A stretch of 64,000 nucleotides of DNA, taken from assembly GCF_900074925.1 (NCBI RefSeq), contig NW_019716264.1:799498-863497 (forward strand). Reading direction: 5' to 3'. Origin of the DNA: Ramularia collo-cygni (lineage: Eukaryota; Ascomycota; Dothideomycetes; Mycosphaerellales; Mycosphaerellaceae). Under the pieces are notes generated by a model. The model was given only the letters and a program-made list of their open reading frames with translations, was not told the DNA's origin and did no database searches. Below, piece by piece: positions 21,851 through 33,010 of the stretch (within the stretch, counting starts at the first letter, position 1; each line of letters begins with the position of its first letter). A program made the translations under genes and the position numbers.

Positions 21851-22144
21851 GGTTACACAGCTTCATGCATGTATTCAAGGAATGGCATGGATGACAGGCA
21901 GTGCATGTGAGTGACGTTCGTCCAAAAGCGCCTCCACTTTCCCGTTCAACCGAGATAGCTCGTCTAGACGCTTCCGGATTGCCATATTCAGTTGGTAGCT
22001 ACATGTACCANGACGCCACGCACGAGGTGACGGCAGCTTGTAAGCATTGGCTGACTTCAATGTTGATACAACCCTTTTTCACTTTGCGAGATCATCATCA
22101 CATTTCTGCAAATCCTTTCCCCAAGTAAGATCAGACTATTCACA
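21851..22144. promoter_or_regulatory. Divergent promoter, MBL-fold gene / polyol dehydrogenase
   Basis: 294 bp separate the two start codons, so both promoters lie here. I see no diagnostic activator site. Confidence 0.5.
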
Positions 22145-23399
22145 ATGGAGAATGAACACATCATCCCCNACGGCACAACCCTCTTCCAGCCCGACAAACC
22201 AAACCCAGCACTCTTCACAGATGAGAACCGGCAAATATACATGGAGGATTCCCCTTCCCTGAACCCAGGACCAGATGAATGTATAGTCCGCATGCGCTGC
22301 AACGGAATCTGCGGGTGAGCAAGACACCAAACTACCCTCCTTTACTTCCAACACCTCTCTCACATCAATACCCTCCCCAGCTCAGACGTCCATTTCTGGC
22401 ACACAGGCTGCATCGGTCCCCTGACCGTCGACTCCCCTCATGTTCTCGGCCACGAAGGTTCCGGAGAAGTTGTCTGGACCGGCTCAGCAGTCAAGCACCT
22501 TCATCCCGGAGACCGCGTAGCAATCGAACCCGGAGTCCCCTGTGAAAAATGTTTCCAATGCACATCCGGAACCTACAATCTCTGCGCAGAAGTGAAATTT
22601 TCCGGTGTCCCACCCCATTCCGGTTCGATTCGCAGATGGCATGTCCACAAAGCAGCCTTCCTGCACAAGATCCCGGACTCGCTCAGTTTTTCCGATGGAG
22701 CGTTACTCGAACCCTTTAGTGTAGTCCTACACGGCTTCGAGAGAAGTCCCGTGAAATTGGGAGAAAGCACGGTAATCTGCGGCGCTGGACCGATTGGAAT
22801 GTGCGCTCTGGCAGTAGCTCGAGCATCGGGAGCATGTCCCATAATCATTACGGATCTCGATGCCGGAAGGTTGAAATTCGCACAATCGTTCATTTCAGGG
22901 GTCGTGCCGTTTCAAATCTCATCTAACAGGACAGCGAAGGATACTGCTGCGGACATTCTGGAAGTGATCAAGGCGGCAGGAGGCGATCAGCCGAGAGTGG
23001 TGTATGAATGTACGGGGGTGCAAGGGAGTGTGGTTACAGCGAGTTATTTGCCACGGCAAGCTGGGGAGGTCATGGTGATTGGAGTTGGGAAACCGATCAT
23101 GAATGAGTTGCCGTTTATGCATATGAGTCTTGCGGAGGTGAGTCCGACGTCGTCCGAGACTGTTTTCTTGAGGGTGGGATTGGAGCTGACTGTGAATTGT
23201 GCAGGTTGATCTGAAGTTTATTAATNGATATCATCATTCCTGGCCTGCGGCGATCAGGCTTTTGCAGCACAAGGTCATTGATTTGCAGCCGTTGGTGACG
23301 CATAGATTTAAGCTGGAGGAAGCGCATAAGGCTTTGGAAGCTTCTGCTGATCGAGCATCGGGATCGATTAAGATTCACATCGAGGATACTGAGCCTTGA
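22145..23399 (+). CDS. Zinc-dependent polyol dehydrogenase, L-arabinitol 4-dehydrogenase-like
   Basis: Three exons, 22145-22314, 22381-23137 and 23205-23399, give 373 aa. This medium-chain dehydrogenase has catalytic-zinc residues in CNGICGSDVHFW (Cys, across intron 1) and VLGHEGSGEVV (His-Glu), four structural-zinc Cys in CEKCFQCTSGTYNLC, and the NAD-binding VICGAGPIGMCALAVARASG. Intron 2 joins MSLAE to VDLKFIN. Features such as EPFSVVLHGFERSPVKLGE and ITDLDAGRLKFAQ favour the L-arabinitol 4-dehydrogenase/sorbitol dehydrogenase group, which oxidises L-arabinitol or related polyols to ketoses in fungal pentose catabolism. Xylitol or sorbitol specificity cannot be excluded. Two Ns in the coding sequence. 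Confidence 0.9.
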
Positions 23400-23561
23400 A
23401 GTGACGGAGTTTTCAGCGCGTTTGTAGCAGCAGGATAGATAATGTCGATTGAGCATCCACAATTCCACCACCACGCAATGCGAGCGAAGGGGATAAAGAA
23501 AGACTGNGAGCAATGCTTCAGATCATAATTCATTCTCTCATACCTTCAATTAATCAACCCA

Positions 23562-25174
23562 TCAAGCCAACGCACCCATAGGATCCCAAAGCGGCAGCAC
23601 CTTGGCCTTTTGCTTCAACACATCCTTGACCCCCTTTGAAATAACACTCGGATCAACCACCGCCTGATAGACATACTCATCCATCCAAGCGTCACTCATA
23701 ACAAAGTACCCATCCGTTCCAGCGGTATTCGACCAACTATTCTGCACCCTCCATCTCACAGGCCTATCATTCTCATCCAGATGTACGGCCGTCAAAACCA
23801 TGGCATGCGTCATTTGGCTTTCACCCGTCAGTAACCTTTCAGCTTTCGTCAGACCGAGTTTGATGTTGAATCCCAATTCATAATCCACCAGATCCGTATC
23901 CATGATCCCTTTACTAGAATCAGATTGCTTCCCAACATCCGAACCGAAGAAGATCGGGAGGCCTTTCTTCAACATCGCCACACAAGCTTCTTTCAACACG
24001 ACTTTGTCGACGTTTACGTAGGTGATCGGCCGAGCTCCCCATACATTTCCCAAGTGATCCACTGTCAACAGACGATTGTAATCATTCCTCGGGTCATTCA
24101 CCAGAGAGATGAACTTCTTCACATGTGTGGTATCCGCGAATTCGAGAGGCGTCATGGAGNCGGTCTTGAAGGTATTGGAAGTGTCGTAGAATTCCCAGGA
24201 GAATTTCTCGTGGGCGGAAGGCGGAGGACCGAGACAGAGGGTGAGGATTCGGACGATATCTTGCATCATTTGTTCCTTAGCCGAGGCGATTCTGTCGTCT
24301 GAGGAGGTTGATCGCAGAGCTCGGAGTCGGAGGCCGTCTTCGCGGAGTTTGGTGGTGAGGATTCGATCCATGGTGGAACTGTTCTGGGCGTTCCAGGAGT
24401 CGGGATAGAGGCTTTGAGGGACGATGCCGTATTTTGATACAAGGTTGACGATCATGTCCCTGGGGAGTGTCAGGTGTTGTCCCTCATTTGATTTGACAGA
24501 TGCTGATTCTTTCTCGACATACCATTGTCCACCATCGCCGACTGGACTCGCCATCAAGGCGCTGACCAGTCTGCTGTCTACATCCTCATCAACGGTATCC
24601 AAGATGGATTCGAGGTAGTAGTTTGCCTTTTCCACTTTATCCCAGAAGAAGAGGTAGTTTTGGGAGAGCTCAAAGTCCTTGATCTTGTACTTTTGCTGAA
24701 TGGCGACTCGGAAGACGTTGGTCGCAGCGAATATCCAACAGCGGCCGCTACTTCTCTGGTTGGTCACCTTGATTCTTGTCAGAAAAAGCAAGTCTCCCAC
24801 ACTGGATCCTGATTATACAAGATACTCACAGGGGAACCCTCGTTTGGGATCGTCACATTGTAGTATTGGGTGTCCCTCAACACTGTCGCTGGCTTCTCCA
24901 GAACCGCAGAAGGGTTGTTGGTGCTCAAAGCTGACAGTCCCAGCTTATTCTTGGGATCCTTCAATACATGTCGAACATATTGCTCCGTAGCAGCAGCATC
25001 GACGTGTTCGGTGTCGTCGGGGGAGAAGAGGAGACGATCGATGTGCTTGTCCACGCCATGATCGATCTTCAAGGCATCAAACTTTTCGTCAAAGGTTGTG
25101 GTTGGGGGAGGACGGCGTTCACGTCGTGAGAGGGTGCGAGCGGGCAGCTGGGGAGTAGATTCGACGTTGCCCAT
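23562..25174 (-). CDS. Bleomycin hydrolase / aminopeptidase C (peptidase C1B)
   Basis: Three exons on the minus strand, 25174-24830, 24767-24523 and 24459-23562, give 495 aa. The catalytic Cys is in NQRSSGRCWIFAATN just after intron 1 (GSP joined to VTNQ), the His in THAMVLTAV and the Asn in VQNSWSNTAGTDGYF: the papain-type triad. The C-terminus PLWDPMGALA matches the self-processing tail of yeast Blh1/Lap3. Intron 2 (24522-24460) is 63 nt, stop-free and in frame; removing it restores GDGGQW-DMIVNLV, as in homologues. The enzyme is a cytosolic hexameric cysteine aminopeptidase that hydrolyses homocysteine thiolactone and bleomycin-like amides. The N-terminus MGNVES fits the N-myristoylation consensus, and a 70-residue polar extension precedes the fold. 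One N in the coding sequence. Confidence 0.93.
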
Positions 25175-26095
25175 GATGGTGATTCTTTCGGAGATGGAGT
25201 GGAAGGGAGGGGAATGGAGAGGAATGAAAGGGAGTGGAAAGGGTTCTAATCACCTGCCTGACCGGGCCATTCAGCCATCAGCCGACTCGAGACATGCTCG
25301 ATGCCCTGGAGAACATCTGCCAGTCCATCAAGGTGCCATCAAGGTGCTCATGTCCTGATAAGAAGGAAGGAGCCGATGTCGGGGTGTGGGGAAGCAAGCA
25401 TCCAATCCATCTTCTGATCAACATCAGCTCTTCCCACGACATCCCCCTCACACATCACCTTTCACATTGCACCCCTCTTCCCAACGTCTTGTTCTTGTCG
25501 GTACCGCTGGAGGAATTGAATTGACGAACGCATTACTGATTGGAGAGGATTGAAGTGTATGGTAGTCACTCCTCGATCCCACCTGCCGCGTCAGCATCAC
25601 CTACCCCTGTTCACATTTCCGGCCATCTCACAATCTCAAACACAGCCCTGCCTTGAACGAAAAGTCTGCATCCACAAATGCTAAGATCCACAATTGCTCC
25701 ATTTGCTACTCTGCGTTTGACAAGGAACATGCGTCGCTGGTACGCGTATACACAGTCATGATTTTCAAGTCTATTTGGTGGACTTCCATGCCCATCTACA
25801 TCTGTGGATCTGCCCAGGTGTCTATTCGTCGCTCACAGTACGTCTCAGGTTCTCACGTTGAAGATTCCACGACGTCAGTAGGACATCTTAACATCGACCG
25901 CCAACGATCACACTTTGGCCAACTTCCAGAGAGTAAACGATGGACATGAGACGGATCGAATGCATTGGAGCGATTGCATAAGACATTCCAGACCTGAAAT
26001 CTCGCTCGGAGGTCTCCCCCGACTTCGTTCCAAGATGACTCCATAGCTGCATCGGCATGCCCTCCCTTGATCTCGTAACTGTTTTGTCAATGTGA
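25175..26095. other. Intergenic region, no gene recognised
   Basis: Promoter of bleomycin hydrolase, a G/A-rich stretch at about 25180-25245 (C/T-rich on the transcribed minus strand, so probably leader), then unassigned sequence and the 3' flank of the SET gene. The open frame at 25653-25949 has no recognisable domain. Confidence 0.55.
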
Positions 26096-27276
26096 TCAAG
26101 CCCAATCTTTGAAGAATTCCTCGCTTTGGCGCAATGTCAGAAATGTAGGCAGGCGCTTCCCCATAGGATCCAATGTGATCAAATAGCACTTCTTTGCCCG
26201 ATCACCGCCTGATCTATCCTCTCCGGCCTACAAAAGGGTCAGCAGTTGTTCCGCACTGAAGGACTATTCAGCAAGGCGAGTCTTACCGCTACGAGAATAT
26301 CGCCAAAATCTGCATCTTTCAACAGCGTCCTATACATCTTCGTGACCTCGCCCTTTCCACCCTGGACATTCGTGGCATGCTCGACCGCCTTCCTTAGCCA
26401 AGCATCACAGCATCGAGCGGCTTCAACGAAGACCAAACCGTGTCCCTGAATTCCGCCCATCTTCCCATACTCATACTGTAACTCATTNAGCATTCTTATT
26501 GCATTGTAATATGCTTCAGCAGTCCTCAGTCCTTCCACACCTTCAGCCTCCCTCAGCTTTGCGACAAGGAAAGTGTACTCGATTCTCTGCATTGCGTTGC
26601 GAACCGGGTATACTATTGGTACCTTTGGTGGCCAGTAAGCCGCTCGTAAGGTCTCGTCAAGGGTAGGGCTTTTGTCGAAACTTAGGATTTGACCAAAGTC
26701 CACGGGTTGCCGTCCCTCGAGAGCGAAGCGAGCTGCACCTATGAGGAGCCTCCTCCGATCACTCAGCCATCGATGCTTGGATGGAAGGCAGACTTTGCAT
26801 TTGCATTGAAAGCCGTATCGATACTTGAACATCAAGTTCCTTTGGGAAGCGGTGAGAACCTCGTCCCAGTCTCCTCTGTAGCAGATCTGGACTTCTTCTT
26901 CGGCTGCAACGTCCTTTTGAGCATGGCAGGTCATGTTCGCCATTACAGCGTTCGGCACACATGAATGATTGATTCGTGAGACCAAAGGTAGAACGAATCG
27001 GCCGGTGCCAGCATTGCCGAATGCGTTGCTGTGGAAGATTCGTNCCGCTTTACTCTCATTCAGATGCCCGGGTCGCCACTCGTACAGCGAGAGGAATGTT
27101 GTTTGGTCTTCCTTGCTCAAGCATGCAAAGGCTGCTTCAATATCCTCGTTGCTTGCATCGTCGCTGACAGATAGAATGGGTTTGTCGGTGAGAATGATGA
27201 NACCTCTCGGAATATTCTTGGTCGCTACGATTCCATTGCCTTTACCTTCGATTGCTCGCACTTCGAAGGCAGCCAT
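26096..27276 (-). CDS. SET-domain protein (SMYD-like lysine methyltransferase)
   Basis: Two exons, 27276-26287 and 26227-26096, give 373 aa. The start is the ATG at 27276 (MAAFEVRAIEGKGNG); the frame is open upstream but begins without ATG. The SET fold is visible as VRAIEGKGNGIVATKNIPRG, then LPLVSRINHSCVPNAV (the NHSC-type SAM/substrate motif), EEEVQICYRG, and the post-SET Cys cluster FQCKCKVC. A helical C-terminal region (AEAYYNAIRM) follows. A 59-nt intron near the 3' end (donor GTAAGA, acceptor TTTTGTAG) adds a 43-residue terminal exon ending in FFKDWA; without splicing the protein would end in a short unrelated tail. Members methylate lysines on histones or other proteins; the target is unknown. 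Three Ns fall in the coding region. Confidence 0.85.
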
Positions 27277-27786
27277 TGTGAGCAGTCCACAGTTCCAAGG
27301 AAAAGCTCTTGTCGTTGACGATCTCTGGCAGTAAAGTAACGATCTCACACCATTGCGTAGGTGCCTAAAGCTCGCACGGACGCAAACGACGCGCCAGACG
27401 ACGCGCCGGAACGCCAAATGCTCGCGCTAAATCACAGCGGAGTACGTTGTAGAAGCCTTCCAAGTTTCCATCCAGAGCCACCATCACCACTATCATAACT
27501 ACTACCATCACACCGCCACAATCACCACCGCCACAACGTCTGTCTCACCAGCTCCACCCGATGACTCGGTGCAATCCAGTAGACTGCGCCGGTTCTCTCT
27601 GCCCTGGACGTTCTCGTCGTCAAAAAATCGTCACAATGCACCAGGATTGCCCATCGTTATAGCTTCCAACGTATTGCAACGGCATTGATGGACCAGAAGA
27701 CTACGACCCAGCCAAGTTCCCGGCCGATTCAGTCGAGAGCGGCATGTATAGGACACCACTGCGATACGTGGGTAGCACAGCGCCTA
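27277..27786. other. Intergenic region with an ATCACC/CCACAA-rich stretch
   Basis: Promoter of the SET gene and 3' flank of the F-box-like gene. A C/A-rich imperfect ACCATC/CACCGCCAC stretch lies at about 27470-27545. No gene seen. Confidence 0.5.
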
Positions 27787-27854
27787 TTACCTTGCTCCTT
27801 CAGCATCGACAGGCTCCTGTCTAGAATCAGCGTCAAGGTTCAAGCGATGTGGTA

Positions 27855-28310
27855 TCAACTCACGACATAACCGAAAGTAAACCTGGTGTCCCTCATGTCG
27901 TCAAACATGAATCTCACAAATCCCGCTTGAATCTCCTCTTCTGGAAAAGGGGACGAGGGGTCGCGTCGAACAGGCGCTCTACATCGAACATCCCGTAACA
28001 GCAACCGATGGTCCGACGGTAATCTGTATTTGAGCCACGTGTAGAGCAGCGAATACCTTCGCACAATGAAGATGTTGCGGGAGAAGTGTAAGGTGGCGAC
28101 TTTCATTCTGGTGGCCCTGCTGACCTGCAGGAGTTTCAGCGGGAACTCGGCATATGGCACCGCGCAGTCATAGAACATTCCGTCATTGAAAGGCGAATGC
28201 TCGATATGAATGGTGGTGCCGGTCGGCGGGGTGAAGGTAAGCTCGTAGATTTCATCGTACAATTCCTTTGGCAGAGCCTCGAGATGCGCGCGAAGCTGAA
28301 GAGTCGTCAT
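27855..28310 (-). CDS. Small F-box-like fungal protein
   Basis: About 151 aa as an unspliced frame starting at the ATG at 28310. The N-terminus LEALPKELYDEIYELTF is a degenerate F-box-like helix pair, followed by FPLKLLQVSRATRMKVATLHFSRN, a pattern seen in a small-protein family that is expanded in Mycosphaerellaceae and related fungi. No function is known; F-box-like parts may recruit Skp1. The 3' end is uncertain. A GTGAGT donor occurs after codon 149 (27864), and an acceptor at 27817 would replace the last two residues with EPVDAEGAR and a stop at 27787. No neighbour suggests a pathway. Confidence 0.65.
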   Translation of the reverse strand: MTTLQLRAHLEALPKELYDEIYELTFTPPTGTTIHIEHSPFNDGMFYDCAVPYAEFPLKLLQVSRATRMKVATLHFSRNIFIVRRYSLLYTWLKYRLPSDHRLLLRDVRCRAPVRRDPSSPFPEEEIQAGFVRFMFDDMRDTRFTFGYVVS

Positions 28311-28960
28311 GGTCCGGAAGATTCAATTAAGGTGAATTCAACTCCAGTCTTGAAGCTTACATTTAACCAAGCCAGTATACAATCGCGAGTGGGGCTTGAT
28401 CATGTTCATGTGGTCTCTCCGTGGATTCCCCTTTGCNCTGCCACGAGGCGGTGCATGGCGGTGTAAGCATAGGCTACGCAGATTATTTACCATCGTTTGC
28501 AGGGAATACCGACGGCGACGAATGAACGGGACAAGTCAAGGTCGCCTCGTTCGAAGTGTTGCGGCCGACTTCACCGTTGACTGGAACTGGCACGGATTGG
28601 CACGCTCCGGCAGGGACTCCTTGATGCCAAGCCTAGCACCGGTCTCCCGGTTTGATCCTTCTCGTATAGGCCGTTCAGAGGGGAATAATGGGACAACTAT
28701 CTCCATTGAAGGCGATCAATCTTTGGTTGATCAAGGATTTCTTGGAATGCTTCGGCTTCGTTGAAGCCGGGCAGAGCGCTGACAAAAGCTTCACACACAC
28801 CGTTCAGCCGGATGTACTGATACACAGGCTTAAAAGGAGAATATCGGTTGATGGTGTTTGGACTCAAGGGAATGTCAAGAAGATATCAACCCAAGCATTA
28901 TTTGTAAACTTTACAAAACAAAGTGAGCACAATTCGCAGTCGACAGAGCAAAGGCTACCC
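28311..28960. other. Intergenic region, no gene seen
   Basis: Promoter of the F-box-like gene and 3' flank of the serine hydrolase gene. Plus-strand frames of about 120-175 codons here run antisense into the next gene and show no domain. Confidence 0.55.
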
Positions 28961-30675
28961 TCATGTTGTTGCTGCATATACAGCAGATTCACAGGCAACC
29001 CACTGACCAACAATGGCCGGGTCCAAGAAAGGAAGCATCTGACTGGCAATCATACCAGCAACACCTTTCTCTCGATCACACCACCCTACAGGGAAAGGAG
29101 ATCAGCGGACATTCCGTCGAATCCATGCTGGACTTACAGAACAGATTTGCTAGGCCAGCCCACCAAGCAGTATTCCTGCCCCTTCCGGTACCACCAGGCT
29201 CCTGGGTCAACATGAAACTGCGTATCGATTAGACTTCAATCACCACTCTGTGTAGAAAACACTGACCTCAAACCCCATCCTTGTGGGGGATTTCCGTCTT
29301 GTGGGTAGAGCTCCGCCGTCGGGTTGGTCTGGTCTCGCTTCGCATCGGGAATACCTTGTCTGCGTGGAGTTAGCTCGAGTGGGCTGCGGAGTAATGTTTA
29401 CGAACTCACCTGGCAAAGTCTGGAAGATGCGGAATCTGATTCTCCCACATCTGCTCAACAGTTTCCTTCTCCAGGATGCGAGCGCCAGTAATCGGGCTTT
29501 CTCCATCGTTGAGCAAAGCTGCCAGAACTTGGACGTATTCTGTTGGCTTAGCAAAGCATCCGGCCCCTCCACTGTGGAAGAGCCTCTCCCTATCCTCGGC
29601 TGTCTGGGCCAAAATTGGTTCACGATACAGATGATCTCGCTCTTCGGCCTTCTTTGAGGGGTCTCCAGGCCATCTCTGGTGCATCGAAGCCAGCTCGCGC
29701 TTCATTTCTGGCGTGGGGAACATATTGACATTTTCGAGTCCCAAAGGTTTGGTGATGTTACTTTGGATCCAGTCGTTTAGTCGAATACCGGTTGCACGTT
29801 CTAGGACTATGCCGGCCCAATCGATGTTCGTGCCTGTGAGCTATTAGGACCTGCACCACGTTCACAATCTGACGATTGAGGCCATACCATATTCCCATGC
29901 CTCGCCAGGCTGATGTACCAAAGGCATTCGGAGAATATCACGCACCTAGCGTGCAGCTGTCAGTGCAATGTCACAAAGCTTCCTTCTTCTACTTCACTCA
30001 CATCAGCGTGGAAAACGTCATATCCAACGGGACGACCATGTTCACGCAGCCTCTCATTGAAACTGGGAAGGGTCAGACACAAGCGCTCGCATTTCAAATC
30101 TCTTCATACTTACAACTCGTATCCAAATCCGGCTGTGTGGCTGAGTAGCATACGAAGTGTGATGTCGTTTTTACGATCGACGAGTTTTCCATCTGGTTGC
30201 AGCACTTTCTTGTGGTTCAGTTCTGGGCATAGGTAATGGACCTGAATTGATCATCAGCAGCAATGCTGGTCCACGTTGTTCGGCAGAAGGTCTACGAACC
30301 TGTTTCGCATCATCGAGACTCAGTTGACCTTGCTCGACTGCTTGCATACACGCAATTGTACAGAGCAGTTTTGTGCAGGAAGCGATCCTGAAAAGGGGTT
30401 AGGAATACGATGGACGATCTTGCTCTTCAAGGACCTACCAAAACACAGTATCAAGAGCTGCGCGGCTGTCAGAAACGTTGTCTTACATCAAGCAGATATG
30501 TCATACTCATCGGTTCATCGCTCTTCAATCCTTTCTTCCCAGAGGGACATGCAGCTATCTGGTTGCCTTTCTTGTCGATTGCAACGAAGACAATACCTGC
30601 GATGCCACTGGATGGATCACCTGTGACACTGTCCAAGGATGACTGTACGGCTTCTTGTGCTTTTGAATTGACCAT
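28961..30675 (-). CDS. Serine hydrolase/transesterase of the class C beta-lactamase fold (LovD/EstB-like)
   Basis: Ten exons: 30675-30507, 30457-30439, 30387-30300, 30241-30114, 30062-30002, 29945-29888, 29833-29410, 29359-29267, 29217-29138 and 29085-28961. They join in frame to 414 aa, the length of LovD-type acyltransferases. The nucleophile motif SCTK (SxxK) appears in DTVFWIASCTKLLCT, assembled from three exons. The Tyr motif is in PGEAWEYGTNID (two exons), and the C-terminal block is NTAWWAGLANLFWWCDREKG (two exons). The family includes esterases, beta-lactamase-like hydrolases and acyltransferases of secondary metabolism; the true substrate is unknown. No signal peptide, so probably cytosolic. 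A tandem MFS transporter gene lies 343 bp upstream, a pairing seen in metabolite gene clusters, though no synthase is nearby. The exon model is mine, from splice sites and frame continuity. Confidence 0.88.
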
Positions 30676-31018
30676 CTTGTGAGTGCACGTTATCTGTAGC
30701 TAGTACTTCGTTGGTTAGGGTATGCAGTATCGAAAGTAAGCAGAGCAGTAGCTGAATGAGATCGTGTTATATACTATGACATGTGGAGTCGTCCAGTCAT
30801 CCGAAGGCGAATGATGTATGCAGAAGCTAGGGGTGTGAGGGGATATACAGAATGAGGTGGTCACTCCCCTCCAGCTGAGCTGACGACATCCATGTTGCTG
30901 CGGAGTAGCTTTTGCAAGGTTGCTCCGACTGGACATTGGAATGGTTACTCAGGTACGTGATAGGTACACAGAATGATACAGGTATATGTACAACTCACTC
31001 GCCAACGCTCGCAAGTAT
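30676..31018. other. Intergenic region between MFS and serine hydrolase genes
   Basis: 343 bp that should contain the promoter of the serine hydrolase and the terminator of the MFS gene. No gene seen. Confidence 0.5.
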
Positions 31019-33010
31019 CTAATACACAATCGCACGCTTCGACGACGCCCGCAATTTGGGACCAAACTATTGAAAAGTTAGCGAAAGATCTCATTGACGG
31101 AGGATCTGTGGAAAAAGATGCTCACCTTGAACATGACGAAAGCAATCATACTGAGCACAGTACCCAGCATCGCAAGTAAAAGTCCCGCCCATTGGCTGCC
31201 TAGGTTGTGGAAGAAAGCGCTTGCAAAAAGTGGTGACACAGCGCCGAGTGTGTTCCTCATCAGTCCCTGACCAGCGATAGCAGAGGATGCGCTTTGGCCA
31301 TAGCAGTCGGCAGTGTATGAGTATGTGCTCTCGAACACGAAGTAGATCCCGAAAGCAATTGGTGCCAGACTGATAGTTGGCGCAATCCATGGGAGGTATC
31401 CGTACTGCGTGAAGGAGTACATGAAAAGTCCAATTGGGAAGAATATGGCCCCAAACATGGCTCCGTACCTATCGTAGAGTGTTAGCGATGTCTTGGAAGA
31501 CCGATTGGGAAATTGTGGTCGCTCACAGTCTATCCTCTGGCGTCGCCTTGCGGTCGGGATCATCCATGATTTTCTCGTATCTTTGATGGAGCAGAACGTC
31601 AGCAAATATCCTGAATCGTCGGTGAAATTCATGTCAAGAAGGCTCCGAGACCTGCTCTGTGCTCTCCCATGTTTGGTTCACTCACTTTCTCATCTGCAGG
31701 TGGTGTGCAGCCCATCCCAAGGTCGTTCCAATAGCCAATGAAAGATAAGGCAGACCGCCAACGCCCTCGTTCCAACCACGCTTCTCTTGGAAAGTGATGG
31801 GAATCACTGACAGAAACAAGAAGACCACAAACCAGCAGAAGGAGATCCACAGACCAAAGCTGAAGACCACAGGCTCAGTAGCCAGCATACGAACAGCCTT
31901 GACGGAAGAAGCCTTGAGCATAGCTTTGATACCCGGAGTCTCCACGTCGTCCGCNGACACGTATCGCAGGTCACCGGTCGCCTTCTGAAGCTTCATCGCA
32001 CGCCTGTGAAGGTAGACTCCTCCTCGAGTTTCGGGGAAGAACACGAAGATGCAGATCAAGAGAGGAATGTNGGCAATTCCTTGGATGCCTTGGATCCAGC
32101 GCCATCCGAGATGTTGATCGATGAATCCGGCGTAGACTGGCGCGAAAACGGTACCAAATATGGCGATGAAGGAGAACATGGCCATTGGTCGTGATCGCTG
32201 GCGCGGCATGTACATGTCATCGAATGTGCCTCCCACGAGGATAGTTCCCACGCACCCTTCGCATGATTAGCAACATTCTCAAATCAAGAGTGAGAGTGTC
32301 TTTGTTTACTCACCAAACAGACCGAGAAATCCACGCAAAACGAGAATGGTCTCAATGTTCTTTCCAAGTGCCAGTCCGATGAAGCAGAGTGAAAAGCAAA
32401 GATATGCTCCAGCATAAACAACCTTGCGTCCGACGAGCTCACAGAAAGGTGCCAGAACAAGAGGTGCAATCGCACAGACAAAGTTGAACAAAAACAGTCC
32501 AAGCTGCCCCATGATATTCGATACACCAAATTCCTCGGTCATCCTGGTGACACCGGAGCTGTACGCTGTTGTTGCCAATCCGATGAACAGAGTCATCAAG
32601 TTGAGCATGGTCGTGACACTGCGCTTGTACCAGGGACTCCAGTTAAAAGGGTTCTCAGGATCACCCTTTGCGAATCGAAGGACGATGTACTCGATGTCGT
32701 CTTTGTGCACAAGCTCCGTTAGAGTGAGTGGCATATCAATGTCGACTTCGGTGAGAGCTCCATGTTCAACATGTAGGTGCTGGTCCTCGTCGTCGAATTT
32801 TGCAAACTTCCCTCCCACAATCCTCCCTAGCCCGAACTCGACTCTTTCTTGTTGCGTAGCTGATCGATTGTCTGGGGTTTGGCTCTCTGGTGTCCATGCT
32901 TCCTTCTCCGTACGTGTGAAAGTGCTTGGAGTTCTGGATGGGCCTGGGCTCTTTGTGATGCTGCTCCAAGTACTGTTGCTCCGAGATGGTCCACGCGGCA
33001 TGATGGGCAT
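31019..33010 (-). CDS. MFS transporter, DHA1 (drug:H+ antiporter / polyamine-type) family
   Basis: Five exons, 33010-32314, 32256-31686, 31580-31527, 31468-31126 and 31066-31019, give 570 aa. A hydrophilic N-terminus of about 165 residues ends in PENPFNWSPWYKR, the usual entry to helix 1 in this family. Further features are CELVGRKVVYAGAYLCF (motif A region), the splice-restored LFGCVGTILVGGTFDD, GWRWIQGIQGI, FFPETRGGVYLHRRA, and a second half with TYSYTADCYGQSASSAIAGQ. The final 48-nt exon encodes FGPKLRASSKRAIVY, the basic tail common in DHA1 carriers. About 12 helices; probably a plasma-membrane exporter of unknown substrate. The start could be the ATG at 33001 instead. Located 343 bp upstream of, and codirectional with, the LovD-like gene. 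Two Ns lie in exon 2. Confidence 0.9.
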
